From the NCBI GenBank assembly GCA_022575985.1, contig JAKSXM010000137.1:18556001-18620000 (forward strand): DNA of 64,000 bases, given 5' to 3'. The position numbers and the translations under genes are program-made. This stretch comes from Anagrus nilaparvatae (lineage: Eukaryota > Arthropoda > Insecta > Hymenoptera > Mymaridae). This document shows, piece by piece, positions 1-12,400 of the stretch (within the stretch, counting starts at the first letter, position 1; every line of letters begins with the position of its first letter). Below the pieces are notes generated by a model, which saw nothing but the letters and a program-made list of their open reading frames with translations, searched no databases and had not been told where the DNA came from.

Positions 1-406
1 TCTACAAATCACCAATTTTTGTAGAAATTTTCTTATCATGTTTGATAATATACAAAAAAGTTTTTAACAGCCGAATTCATCTGTTCCATGTTGCTCAAGC
101 CTAATAAAAATATTACCCTAAAAATTAAATTTCTCAATAACATGCCAATAACTTCACGGATGAGTTCGGGATGAGTATCATAAGATCTCGAAACTGCAAA
201 GACCATCACATGAAACCAATATAATTTTAAATAATAAACAACGTACAAAACATTGTATTTCTATATTTAAAATAAATGTCCCAAATAAGAAAGAAAATGA
301 ATATTAAAGAAAAAAATTAATAATAATCTCATGGTTCATCATGTGGTTTACATGCATACATTATAAAAATAATAAATTTAGTATATATAAAGTAAAAGAA
401 AAAATG
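1..406. other. Upstream AT-rich sequence, no gene seen
   Basis: No coding exon, tRNA or rRNA was recognised. A 70-codon minus-strand frame spans most of the first 250 bases but has no family resemblance. The stretch lies just upstream of the proposed transporter promoter. Confidence 0.5.
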
Positions 407-445
407 TATATAAAGAAGCACGTGCTAAACAAATCAGTTTCAGTC
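407..445 (+). promoter_or_regulatory. Candidate TATA/Inr core promoter of the SLC26 gene
   Basis: TATATAAA at 407-414 is followed by the arthropod initiator TCAGTT at 434-439, whose A (436) lies 29 bases downstream of the first T of the TATA box. That is close to the spacing expected for a focused insect promoter. A second TCAGTC sits at 440-445, and a CACGTG E-box at 419-424 lies between TATA and Inr. It stands upstream of a good splice donor at 637 that could join to the transporter's second exon. Inferred from motifs only. Confidence 0.4.
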
Positions 446-636
446 TTTAAAAAAGAGAGCAAGTATTCAGTGTAATCTGCACACGCGATAATAAAGCCTT
501 TATTCAATTTATATAATATTATAGTTTTCTATAAAGTATTATTGTTATCAGTTTATCAGGGTATAGAAATTTAAGTTGAGTGTTTAGATTTTTTTTTAAC
601 TTTTGGTTAACTGGTGATATTTTATTTATTATACAG
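436..636 (+). other. Putative non-coding first exon of the SLC26 transcript
   Basis: This would start at the Inr adenine and end at a strong donor (ACAG then GTATGAGT at 637). It would splice over a 2.3-kb intron to the acceptor TTTTTTTTCAG ending at 2951. The stretch has no long reading frame, and the reading frame upstream of the transporter ATG at 3002 contains stops, so the second exon must begin with untranslated sequence. Transcript data would settle this. Confidence 0.35.
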
Positions 637-2951
637 GTATGAGTTAGTAATTTAAGCTTTTTGGGGGTCTGATATCAAATTAGCCTATTGTCTGCATTTG
701 ATATCTTTTGTGTACTGAATTTCTTGCTCACATTTTTCGTATAAACAAGATACAGTTGACAGATTTCTATAAAAAAAATAATGACTGAAATATTCTACAT
801 TATCATTTAAAAAAATTTTTGGGTCTAATTTTGAATTTTTGGTTCAACAGTGTAATACTAAGAAAATCACATTACCTAAATTATGGTCAATTAAAAAATT
901 TTTCATAAAAATAATCTATTATTTTTATTTTGATGTTTTTAAGAAACTAAAATTTAATAAATTTTACATTTATATTACAAGGTTTTTTTAGTATAAACTT
1001 TCTAATAAAATAAATAATATTTATTTGAATTATATAATAAATCAAATCAAGTGGAAATTTTTTGCTACTTTTTATATTGTCTTCAAAATATTTGGTATTT
1101 TTGTAAGTTTTTTACACAAAATAATAAACATTAATCCATCCCTAAAAAGATTAAAAAAGGTCTTGATCTTTAAAAATACCAATATAACTGGATTCAGAAT
1201 AAAAAAAATGAGAAAGTTAAAATTTTTTTGATTTTCAAATATTTGCAATTTTCAAATAATTTTTAAATAGGCTTCGAAGTACGAAAAAATAATTTTCATC
1301 ATTTTCCATTTTCAAAATTTTATCATTTTAGACTTTATAATGTCGATTTAAAAAAAAAACCGCTCAGATAGGGGGTTAAATTTTAGTATAAATTAAAATT
1401 GCAGCTAAATCAACCCCACATGAATTTTCGTGTTAATAATTTAAACTAACCTGATTTCCCTAAAAGGCCCAGTTTTTCCTATTAAATAATGCAGGATTTT
1501 TTAGTTATATCCAGTGTCAATTTTTTTTTGGGCCGCACAATTTACCAAACAAGTCATTTTTTCAGAAAAACAGATATTTTAAAAGCTCAGGAGCTGGTAT
1601 TTAACTGTTCAGAAAAAAATTATACTCGAAAGAACTCAAAAATCTTGTATTGTATACAAAACAATAAGATTCATGTGGAATAGGCTCAGCTTAATTTTCA
1701 TTTACACTAAAATTTGACCCCCTAAAAAAGCGATTCTTTTTTTTGGAAATCGACATATGTAAGCTAATAAAAATTTTGAATTAAATTTTTGGATTGCTTA
1801 GTAAATTTTACGAAATTTCTATTTTTCATTTACAAAATTTGATAAAATAATCAAATTTAGCAATATTTTAATTCATTTATTTTGGACTATTTTTACTAAT
1901 ACTAACTTTCTAATTTTAACAATTTTTGAGTTCTTGAGCATAATTTTTATTTATGTAACTTATTTTTATAAATTATCAAAAATGTTAAAATTTGAAGTTA
2001 GAATCCTTAATCAAAAATATATATATCTAAATATTTAGTCCTACTCTCATTTATGACCTAATTTATACAAGTTTATGAATATCAACAAAACAAATTAATA
2101 ACATAATGGCTACTAGGTTAATACAAATACATAATAACATTATGTTTATTATATATTTTGCACATAATACATGCAATAACTGAAATCACGTGCAACATAA
2201 ATCTATATAAGCGATTCTTTTAAAATTGAACGTTCCCTTTTTTTACCAAAAATATTTGGCCATTGATGATTTATAAAATAAATTTTGGAATAACCCGATA
2301 AATTAGTAAATCCCAAACTCCAATTTCTTGCAAATTTCTATACTTATTTAATATTGAAAAACAAGCATTTTACACTTTTACTTTTTTTATGTATAAAGAA
2401 ATCACAGTTTATGTTTTTAAAAACTTTCAGTGCTTCGAAAACGTGTCGAGAAATAATCAAATCGAGTTTGATCATAAAATTACTGCTTTCAGACGCATTT
2501 GACGATCAGGCAAGTTAAAAAATATATTGGGTACAACTGGGCTTGAACAACCAAACCCTAATCCTGTTAATTTAAGACCTTCCACGTTCTTTTCAATAAA
2601 CCTAAATTTTCGTGCAAAAAAAGGTTCTTAATTTCAAAAAGAATCGTCCATATATAATAATAGTATTTAAAACAGTCACTTATTGTCAATTTTTATATCA
2701 CATCTTATTTATAGATCAATGAACTTAAAATAGTAAATATTTTTCTTCTATTTTAAAATTATTTAATATATCACATGTATTAAGCATATATTTATAAAAT
2801 ATAAATAATTTTTTAAATAAGGAAAAAAAGTCTGGAAGGAAATATATATATCTATAAATAAAAAATAATTATTACTTAAAAAAAACATATAATTAAAAAA
2901 TTAATAGTTGAAAGCATAAATTTTAATACATAAATATTTTTTTTTTTTCAG
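637..2951 (+). other. Probable first intron of the SLC26 gene; no coding sequence seen
   Basis: AT-rich sequence with short homopolymer runs and small open frames (for example 1025-1231 and 1489-1683) that look random. No inverted-repeat element with clear ends was found here. It ends in a polypyrimidine tract and CAG at 2949-2951. Confidence 0.4.
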
Positions 2952-3001
2952 TGTTAAACGGATAGTAAAAACGAATTTAAAGAGCCGCAAATAAAATTGC
3001 G

Positions 3002-6000
3002 ATGCTCACCGAAAGGTCAATGAATAATCGTCGTGGTAATCGACTAAGAGTATTAGTTAAAAAAAGATTACCAATATTAAATTGGTTACCAAAATATAAT
3101 TCTGATAAATTACTTTGTGATGCCATTGCTGGAGTTACTGTTGGACTTACTGTTATGCCACAAGGTCTTGCTTATGCAACGCTTGCAGGACTTGAACCAC
3201 AGGTTAATTTAATTTAATTATAATTGTGCTATGCTGTTGTTTTTGGTCATAATTTTAATTAATAGTAATGAATCTCCCTTGTGAATTCTTAAATTTTCAT
3301 ATTTTCAATACCTGAAATGATAACCAAATTACCTAGAGTTTTCATTTCTACCCTACCTAGATTTGACTTCAAAACTTCTTATAATACTTTCTCTATTCCC
3401 ATTTTCATAATCCAAAAAAGAATAATATACAAGTCAATAAAACATTCTTTAAAAAACTGAAATTCCAATAAAAATAAGATAAATATTTAAAAAATATGAC
3501 TTAATGATTATTTTTGAATTCCAGTATGGATTATATTCAGCATTCGTTGGAGCTATAATTTATGTAATATTTGGTTCATGCAAGGACATAGCGATTGGAC
3601 CAACAGCATTAATGTCATTAATGACATATCAATATGTGCAAGGTCGTAGTGTTGATTTTGCCATATTACTGGCATTTCTTACTGGCTGTATGCAACTTTT
3701 AATGGCGGCATTAAGACTAGGTCGTTATCTTATTTAATTTTTTGGCAAACATATATAATGACACACATATACAAACAATCTTATTATATAGATTGAATAC
3801 ACATTTTTTATTTCTTTAATATTTATATACATTCAAAGAATTTTAATAACAAACTTTACAATCACACATGTAAAAAAAAGTAATATACATAATTTTGTAA
3901 TATTAAAAAATATTTTTACAGGTGTACTTGTTGATTTTATATCAATACCAGTAACAGTAGGTTTTACATCAGCAACATCAGTAATAATCGTAGCATCACA
4001 ACTTAAAGGTTTATTAGGATTAAGAATATCACCAACTGATTTTCTTGATACAATAAAACAAGTATTTTCACACATACATGAAACTAGTATTTGGGATGCT
4101 GGAATGAGTTTTATTTGTATTGTTGTTTTACTTATGTTTAGGGTATGTAGAAAAATTTAGTGTTTTTAAAAATCTTTTTATTGTACTTAATTTAATACTT
4201 TTTGGTTTTTTGCAGAAATTAAAAGATATTAAATTATGTCCAGCTGGTAAAAAACCAAGTAAACGTCAAAAAAATATAACAAAAGCATTGTGGTTGTTAT
4301 CAACAGCCAGAAACGCTATTGTAGTGGTAGTATGTTCAAGTATTGCATATCATCTTGAATCATCAAACCATGGTTCGCCATTTGTACTTACTGGTCGTGT
4401 TAGGCCTGGTTTACCAACGTTCACTATTCCGTCATTTTCTACTCAGGTATGAATTTTTTGAAAAATCTTTTTAAATTAAAAAAAGAGAGTTTAATTTTAG
4501 CGTTTTGAATTGACTGAATCAAAAAATGACTTAGATACTATAAATTTAGTTTGTTATGGAAATGTTTGCGAAAAATTTGCTAGATTTATAACTAATTATT
4601 TATATTCTTGCAATAATTAAGTTTGTTTTTATTAATAATTACATAATAATAAAAAATAATTCATTGAAGCGTTAAAAATACCTACGCGACTATATTATTA
4701 TATTTTATGATTTTTTTATAACATAATTAATCATTAAACGTCTAAGTTTTTTTTAAAAAACTATATCAATAAACCTTTAGAAAATATTACATTATAAAAT
4801 TGAATACAGTAAAATCCATATTAAAAAAATGTAAAATAATTATAATTTTTATTAATAAGATAATAAAATAATAATTTTCATAATATTTATTAGGTTAATA
4901 ATCGTACCTTGGATTTTATGGAAATGTGTAGTGAATTAGGTCCATCGATAGTATTAGTACCAATAATAGGAGTATTAGGTAATGTAGCAATAGCAAAAGC
5001 ATTTGCTGCTGGTAATCAAGTTGATGCAACACAAGAATTAATAACATTAGGTATTTGTAATGTTTTGGGTTCATGTGCAAGTTCAATGCCTGTTACTGGT
5101 TCATTTAGTAGATCTGCTGTTAATCATGCAAGTGGTGTTAAAACACCAATGGGTGGACTTTATACTGGTTTACTTATTTTACTTGCATTAACGCTACTTA
5201 CACCTTATTTTTATTTTATTCCTAAAGGTACCTTAAAAATTTTTTATTTATTCAAAAATGAAATTTAAAAAAAAAAATTAATTTTTCTTTTAGCATCTTT
5301 AGCTGCTGTTATAATTTGTGCTGTGATTTATATGATTGAATATGAAGTTGTTAAACTAATGTGGAAATCAAGTAAAAAAGATTTGATTCCAACTTTTGCT
5401 ACGTTCCTATTATGCTTAGTTATTGGTGTTGAATATGGCATTGTTGCAGGTGTTGGAATTAATCTTATGTTTTTACTTTATCCATCTGCTCGACCTAAAG
5501 TTAGCGTCGAAAGATGTTTCGTAAGTTTTCAGTCTATTGTTTATATTTCAAATTAATTGATTCTTTATGATTCTCGCGTCTAAATGTATTTTTAAATATT
5601 TCCTAAAGTTGTCTAGTATTAAATTGTTATTTTTAGTCGCCTACTCATTTTTTTCTAGATTTTCATGATCAAGTCTGTATTTTATTATGATTTGAATATA
5701 CAAGGGAATTTCTTTACAAGTAATTACGAAGTAGGACAATAGTTATGTCAGATTAGAACTAAAAAAAAATCTAGTCACGCGAATGTAAAATATTTTTTAA
5801 AATTACTTGACCAAGTCTAAAAAATGTTTAAGAGCTTTAGATTTCGTGATATCCTTAAAATATGAATTTTAAACTGAAAAAAGATCTGAATCTTGGTTTA
5901 CCAATTAAATATATTACACCCAGTTTTAGCTGCACTGAAAAAAATCCACTTGTACTTAGCGTAGTTTTTTATTATTAGCAGTCATAAATCACATATTTTC

Positions 6001-7281
6001 TGGCTGCTGTGCATCTGGGAAAAATATGTTTTCTCACTACTGATGCAGAAAAATCGTACACGAAATTAATCCATTAATAAAAAATGACCCAAATTGCAGT
6101 TTACCAAACAAAGTTTCGCCTCGAAGGGTAATTTGTTAATTTACGAGTGATTTGCTATTATATACTTTTTTGGACAAAGGCTCGTATACCATTCTATGCT
6201 CAAATGATTACAAATGACTTGAAGCATAAAGAAAAAAAAAATTGGCTGCTTATTTAGAATATGCACGCAGCGGTATGTTGAACTAAAAAATTTTTTTTTA
6301 AATAAGAAAAACTTTACGTATCAAGTCATTTGCAATTGTTTGAGCAAGAACAAAAATTTAGCTAGCCACAAGCGGGTTCCTGCTAACCACAAATGGAATA
6401 TTAAAATTTTTTTTTCGCAGTAAACATTTTCCTTGCATTTAAATAAATTTATACAAATCAATCATAAAGTTTTTCCTTTATCATTGGTTTTGTCTTAAAT
6501 GATACCCCAATTATTTGGAGCCATATTATTAAATAAAATTTTTAAATCAATTGTTTACAGACTGAAACAGGATCTGAATATTTATTGGTCACACCTGGAA
6601 ACAGTTTATATTTTCCTGCAGTAGACTTTATCAAACAATCCGTTGGTAATGCTGGAATAACTGAAGGATCTAGTCAAATTCCAGTTGTTGTTGACTGTAG
6701 ATATGTTTTGGGAGCTGATTTTACTGCAGCTAAGGTATTATAAAATTGAAAATTAAATAATTAAATTTATAATTTTTAATGTGGTTTCTTAATTTCTTTC
6801 TACAGGGAATAGCAGCTTTAATAAGTGAATTCAATAATCGAAAACAAGGATTATACTTTTACAACCCAAAACCAGACGTTGTAGAAGTATTAAAAGGTGC
6901 ATGTGGAGAAGATTTTCAATATGTATCTACCAGGGAAGAGCTCTCTTACTTACTGCAGCATTCACGTGGTAATTTTTCTTTAAATTTTAAATACTTAGAA
7001 CTTCTAAATAAAAAAAATTGGGCACAAATAGCGAGTTTAATCTGAAAATTTTAAATATTGAAATTTTTGATAAAAAAACCAGCTATTCGTCTAATCCAGC
7101 GATAATTTTTAATGATATATATAAAATTTTAGCAAAATCATCATACCAATTATTAGATATTAATCGCGGAAAAAGTGAACCATTAATTTGTAATCCAGAA
7201 TTAACACACAGAAGTGTACATACTTCATGCCAAGAATTAAATGAAGTTAAAACAACTTTGTTACATGCAACTGTTAGTTGA
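3002..7281 (+). CDS. SLC26-family sulfate/anion transporter (SLC26A11-like)
   Basis: Nine coding exons join in frame: 3002-3202, 3525-3720, 3922-4142, 4216-4446, 4894-5227, 5294-5520, 6561-6734, 6806-6968 and 7133-7281. They give 631 residues, a normal length for the family. The first exon carries the cytosolic N-terminus and the first membrane segment (VTVGLTVMPQGLAYATLAG). The sulfate-transporter signature follows across exons 2-3 (PQYGLYSAFVG, then GSCKDIAIGPTALMSLMT, about residues 66-105). Later come NVAIAKAFA and PVTGSFSRSAVNHASG (about residues 305-365), typical of SLC26 carriers. Exons 7-9 (about residues 471-590) form a cytoplasmic STAS domain with VVVDCRYVLGADFTAAKG. The family exchanges sulfate, oxalate, chloride or bicarbonate across the plasma or lysosomal membrane. 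Resemblance is closest to the sodium-independent SLC26A11 group, but substrate cannot be read from sequence. ATG 3002 is chosen because G is at -3 and upstream codons contain stops. The ATG at residue 7 is an alternative. Confidence 0.93.
5521..6560 (+). other. Large intron of the SLC26 gene with repeat-like sequence
   Basis: This 1,040-bp intron is far longer than the gene's other internal introns. It contains an inverted repeat (6197-6346) and a stretch at about 5980-6160 resembling sequence at about 36290-36460. It therefore looks expanded by mobile-element debris. It has a normal donor (GTAAGT) and acceptor (TTGTTTACAG). Confidence 0.5.
6197..6346. repeat. Short inverted-repeat element in the SLC26 intron
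   Basis: TGCTCAAATGATTACAAATG at 6197 onward is matched in reverse complement at 6321-6346 (TCAAGTCATTTGCAATTGTT followed by TGAGCA), with two mismatches over 26 bases. The arms enclose about 100 bases of AT-rich sequence. It looks like a small MITE. Target duplications were not identified. Confidence 0.5.
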
Positions 7282-7367
7282 TAAGTTAGTATTAAAATTA
7301 TAAATATTTTAGATACGTAAGTGTATTTTATATTTTTTATGAAAAAAAAACAAAATTTTGTAAATTA

Positions 7368-7373
7368 AATAAA
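7368..7373 (+). terminator. Polyadenylation signal (AATAAA) of the SLC26 gene
   Basis: AATAAA lies 87 bases after the TGA stop in an otherwise A/T-rich tail. In sequence this AT-rich the hexamer is common by chance, so this is only a candidate. Confidence 0.35.
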
Positions 7374-9165
7374 AATAGTAAGCTATACGAATTAAAACAA
7401 AATTCAATTGATAATCTCAAAAATTTTCATTGTTTTATTTTGTACAGCGAATTACTATCTTAACAAATTTATAAAATTATTTATTAAAAGATCTGAATTA
7501 TTATAAGTAAAAACTTTATTTTATAGTAAAAAAAGAAAATAAAAAATATTTGATACTACAAAGCAGGAAATTAATACATATTTAGATATCCGGTTTATAT
7601 AAATAATTAATAGAAAAAAAAAGCAAATTATCTATTATTATAAATGATAATCATTCAAGCAATAAAACTTACCTTGAAAATGTTATTTTTAATAATAAAA
7701 TCATGTAATAAAAGTATTATTTTAAATATAAATGACAAATTTATATTGCAGCAGGTATCTTTGTATATTATAATTTAATGAAAAGTATTTTAAGAAATTA
7801 GGTATTATTTATATTACATGATTTTTATTTTACACTGCCAATTATATTATATTATAAAAAGTTAAAAAAATGATGAAAAAAAATTTTTGATAATTTATCT
7901 AGGGCATTAGTTATAAATAGTACCAGCACTTTGTTAGAAATTAGTTAATTTAATTACAAAATTGGATCATAAAATTTTCGAGATTTTTTGAAAACTGAAT
8001 AAAAAATTTTTTATAAGTGATATTATGTGGTTGAAGTTATCTGCACTGTAAAAAGTAACTTTCTTAGATTTACAAAAAAAATAGAATTTTCAAAAAATTT
8101 TGTAAAAATTTGATAAAAATCGTAAATTTACTAAATTTAGTACATTATCGAAAAATTCGAGAATTTTCGATTTTTTTTTTGTGATTTTACGAAAAAAGTT
8201 GTAAATTTACAACTATTTTCGGAAATTTACAACTATTTTTTGTAAATTTTCGAAAAAAATTGTAAATTATCAATTTTTCTTACGAATTCACAAAAAAAAA
8301 TCGAGAATATTTAGTAAATTTACGATTTTTATCGAATATTTAAAAAATATTTCGAAAATGTTCTAATTTTATTGTTAATATAAGAACGTTACTTTTTACA
8401 GTGTGATTATAATAAAGAAGTCTGTATTTTAAATAATTAAATCCTCTGCTTGAAAATTCAAACGAAAATCTTGAACTACTTAAAATCTTCAATCAAAGCT
8501 ACCTATAACTTCAAGCAAAGCAATATTATGCATCATTATGAACTTAAAATTTTGACTCAATAAATGGTACATTTACAATATTTTTTACCTGCCTGAATAT
8601 ACAACGAATACTAAATTTTCAAATTGACTTAAAACAATAAAAAAAATGATTTGTAATTTCATTAACTGTATTCTAACAAAATTGTAAAATAAAAGTAATG
8701 CAAAGTATAATTGTAAGTCTGAATTGAAAAAAAACAAAGTATTTTTATTTTATTATATTTTATTTGTATAAATTATAAATAATAAAAAAAATTAGATTAA
8801 AAATGATAATATATAAATAAAGAGAAAATTTTATAAATTTAATTAATACAAAAAAACACTTAACCTACATAACATGATTAATAATTATAACTTTTTTTGT
8901 GTTCCAAAAATTATTAGGGGAACCACTTGGAGTACTTTCAAAGAGTCTTAAATTTGAACCAGTGAATCCACATTTGAAGTGTAAAAAAAACTTCAAATGT
9001 GCCCATTTCAGTGAAATTTTCTCTGGTTCATATTCATGACATTTTTAAAATGTTCCAAATAGACCACCCCTTGCTTAAAAAAATGATCTATTTTAATTGA
9101 CAAAATAAAATAGATCAATTTTTTTTCACTTCAAATCAACAATTAATTGATAAATGTATAAAAAA
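7374..9165. other. Convergent intergenic gap between the SLC26 gene and mwh
   Basis: The two flanking genes point toward each other. Apart from the palindromic element at 8044-8403, the gap holds AT-rich sequence and a short hairpin near 8965-9000 (CACATTTGAAGT with ACTTCAAATGTG). No coding frame was seen. Confidence 0.5.
8044..8403. repeat. Palindromic MITE-like element, family A copy 1
   Basis: Terminal inverted repeats begin CACTGTAAAAAGTAAC and end with its near-complement GTTACTTTTTACAGTG. The interior is a chain of short stems built from GTAAATTTTCGAAAA-like words on both strands, so the whole 360 bp can fold back. Two relatives lie at 18052-18454 and 47997-48349. No coding capacity. 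Confidence 0.75.
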
Positions 9166-9175
9166 TTTATTTATT
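9166..9175 (-). terminator. Candidate polyadenylation signals for mwh
   Basis: Two overlapping minus-strand AATAAA hexamers lie about 250 bases beyond the mwh stop codon. They are plausible for the 3' end but weak evidence in AT-rich sequence. Confidence 0.3.
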
Positions 9176-9419
9176 CTTTTATTTAAATCATATATTTTTG
9201 ATAAAAAATATATAACAATTATTTTTTCCTTAAACCTAATTACATTTTTAACAATTTACAAGAAATTAAAAATTTTACTCCAATGCTTTGGACACCAGCA
9301 TTAGTAATATATTACACTAAATATAAAAAATAAAACAACTTAAATAAAAATTAATTTTTTTTTGTGCATAACAAAATTAAAAAAAAAAACGTGTAAATTA
9401 ATAATAATAACAATAAAAA

Positions 9420-12400
9420 TTAATATAAACCAGAAACAATATCAGTGACTTTACCACGATAATTACTTTTGTTAATCGATGTTGTCGATGTTGATTGTAT
9501 TGGTAAATTAATATGTCTGGATAAATTTTTAACAAATTGTTGTGGATGATTACCAGAATATTTACCAGCATTAAAACGATTTTTACTGAAACCTAATACT
9601 TCATTTGGTCTACCACCAAATAATTTTTCATTTTTTTTCAAATTTACATTATTATTAATATTATTATTATTTTCATTGCCAAAAAATGTTGTATAATTTT
9701 TGTTATCATGATTGTTGTTATAAATTTTATTATTGTTATTATTATTTTTATGATATTTATCTTTTTTTTTAATTATTTTATTATCATCATCGGATAATCT
9801 TCTGTATAAATGTCTTTTGTCTTTTGATAAAACAATATCAACCATGGAATCAAAACTTTCTTCAATTTTATCTAAACTTTTAGTTAATTTTTTGTTATTA
9901 ACATTTATATTATTATCTAGATAATTAAAACCACTGTCACTACCAGCTCCATTATTTGATGATGATAGACTATTTCTTGTTTGATGAAATGATTCAGATC
10001 TTCTTAAACCAGTTTCTTCTAAATTTGGTAAACTATGACGTTCATCAAAATTATTTAAACTTTCAAATTTTCTTATTCTTTCTAAAACTGCTCTTCCATT
10101 TATTGAATCTGGTGATTCCATTTGTTCTTGACTTTGGCATCTTCTTAAGTATTTCTTTTTTTCTGTTCTTCTTTGCAATGTGTTTGAACATTTTGAATAT
10201 GGTCTACTTGAACTTAATGAATTTATTGGATGATTATTATCTCTAAATTTTCTTCTTGGTCTATCTTCTACAACTGACTCTGATACATCATAATCATGAG
10301 CTCTAGATTTAAGTCTAGATGCACTTAATAAAGAATCACTACCATCATCTAATAATTCTTCATCATGTGAATCAAATATTTCAACAGCTCTATCATCATT
10401 TATTATATTTGGATGATGTGGTTGATATAATGCTGATATTATACAAGCTGGTGGTTTTTTTGGTGGTTGGGGATGTATAATGGCAGGTACAATGGCAGCT
10501 TCGCCATCTAATTCATCTTTTTTTAATACTTGTTTTCTAGAATCAGCAACTATTATTTTAAGTGGAGGCATAGAATTAATATTACGATCGACTCTGGCAC
10601 TTTCTTCACTATTGTGAAGATATTCTCTTGCTTTGCTAGGATGTCCTAGATTTCTAACATTCTTTGGATTTATTGCTGCAGATTTTCTATATTCGGAATT
10701 ATCCATCTGGGGTGAATTTTGGGCATCCGTCCAATCTTGTAATTCCTCTTCGGCATCTTTAACAATAGTACGAAGTTCTTCAATAACATCGTCTATTGTT
10801 GTTTCTTGATCATTTTCTAAACTTGGACTACATTGATCTTCGGGGCTACTGGATCTTTCAGAAAAACTAATACCTTCGTCTTCGGCACTTGATGAGATTT
10901 TTTTTTCTGGATCTACTCTATGTTTCTGTTTTGAAAAAAAAAGTTAATAAATAAGAGTTTTGGAATTAATTTTAAAGAAATAATATTTTAACATACGTAC
11001 CTTGTTTCTTTTTGGATCATCTTTAAACCCCTCAATATCGCTAAACTGTTGATTTCTATCCGAATTATATTCATTTAACCTTTCTAACTGTAATTTGTGT
11101 AATTGTTTTTGCAATTGTGTAACTTTTTTACTAAGGATTCTACATGTTTCTTCGGCACGATTAGCACGACTTTCAAGTGCTTCTATATCTACACATTGAT
11201 TGGTCCATATACGTATTTCGTCTCTCAATTGCTTGCCAAGAGCCGATTCTGTGTCGCAAGATTTTAACCATTCCTGTACCTGGCGAGGTTCTAACCCAGC
11301 TTCACATGCTTCAGCCTAGATTCAAAATTTTCAATTTTAATAAAGTTGATGAAAAACATAATTTTTTAATTTAATTGTTTACACACCTGAATATACAATT
11401 TGGATTGAGCTTTGGGTGCAGATTTAAGAAAAGCATTTAAAAATGATAATCCAGCTATTCTTAGAGCTAATTGAGCTTTTGATGCCAAAAGTGCTCCAGC
11501 TAAAAATCTAAATCTACCACCTTCTGCAAAACGCAATCTAAGAGTTGACACTGCTTCCGAGACAGTTGTATGACCATCCGGAGTTTGACAAACTCTTGTT
11601 AATAACTAAAAAAAATAAAATATGAATAATCATTAAATTTCTAGCAATTTAAGATTTGTTATTTAAAGTCCAAAAATAATCACTTTAATATATGGGCTGT
11701 TAATATAGCTTTACTTTTAGTTTTATTGTTAATTTGCAAATGCTTTGTTCTAAAAATTAATTTTTTGCTCGCTTTTTGTACTGTTTAAAAAATTCTGACT
11801 ACAAATTTCTGAAAGAAAACACTTATAGTCATGACTTTTTGACTTTTTGCATAATCAGAACTACATTAAATAAGAAATATTAAAAATTTTTTTAAATATG
11901 ACGGAAATAGAAAAAAGTCGAAATTTGACATCATTTTTGGCTTAAAAATGGAACCTACAGCTCACAAAAATGTCCCTATATCAGGTTCATTGTCAGTCAG
12001 ATTATGTAGAATTTCATAATGAATAAAATGTATTTTATAAATAACATTTCTTGTTTTCGAACAATATATTGTACTATAGTACATAAATGGTATTTCACTC
12101 TGATACATTGAGCGAGATCATCAGTAAGAAACTCAATGTATCTTTCTTATATACCAAAATCAGATAAGCATGTTTTTGATTTCTTATATATTCTTGCAAA
12201 CACATTTTGCTTGTGAGAATATATTTTAGAATTTCATAGCAAATCGATTAAGAAAAAAAATGGAAATCGGAGGTGTAGTTTTAACATGAAACATGTTCAT
12301 TAGATGGGGTATTTGAAAAAGTTTGGCAGGGGAAGGGGCGAATAAGTGACGTTATTAGGGGGGCGGTGAAGTGGGAGTCAGGGCCTGACTAGGCCCTGAT

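Noticed and set aside
120..230. Hammerhead-ribozyme-like words (GGATGAG ... CTCGAAAC).
   Set aside because: The core would need CTGATGA but reads CGGATGA, stem II pairs poorly, and no cleavage-site GTC is positioned correctly.
7018..7281. Open frame beginning in the last SLC26 intron.
   Set aside because: Only its 3' part (from 7133) is coding; the 5' part is intron, as the acceptor at 7132 restores the frame from the previous exon.
9956..10246. 96-codon plus-strand frame opposite the last mwh exon.
   Set aside because: Shadow of the mwh coding sequence on the opposite strand; Phe/Leu-rich as expected from antisense Asn/Lys codons.
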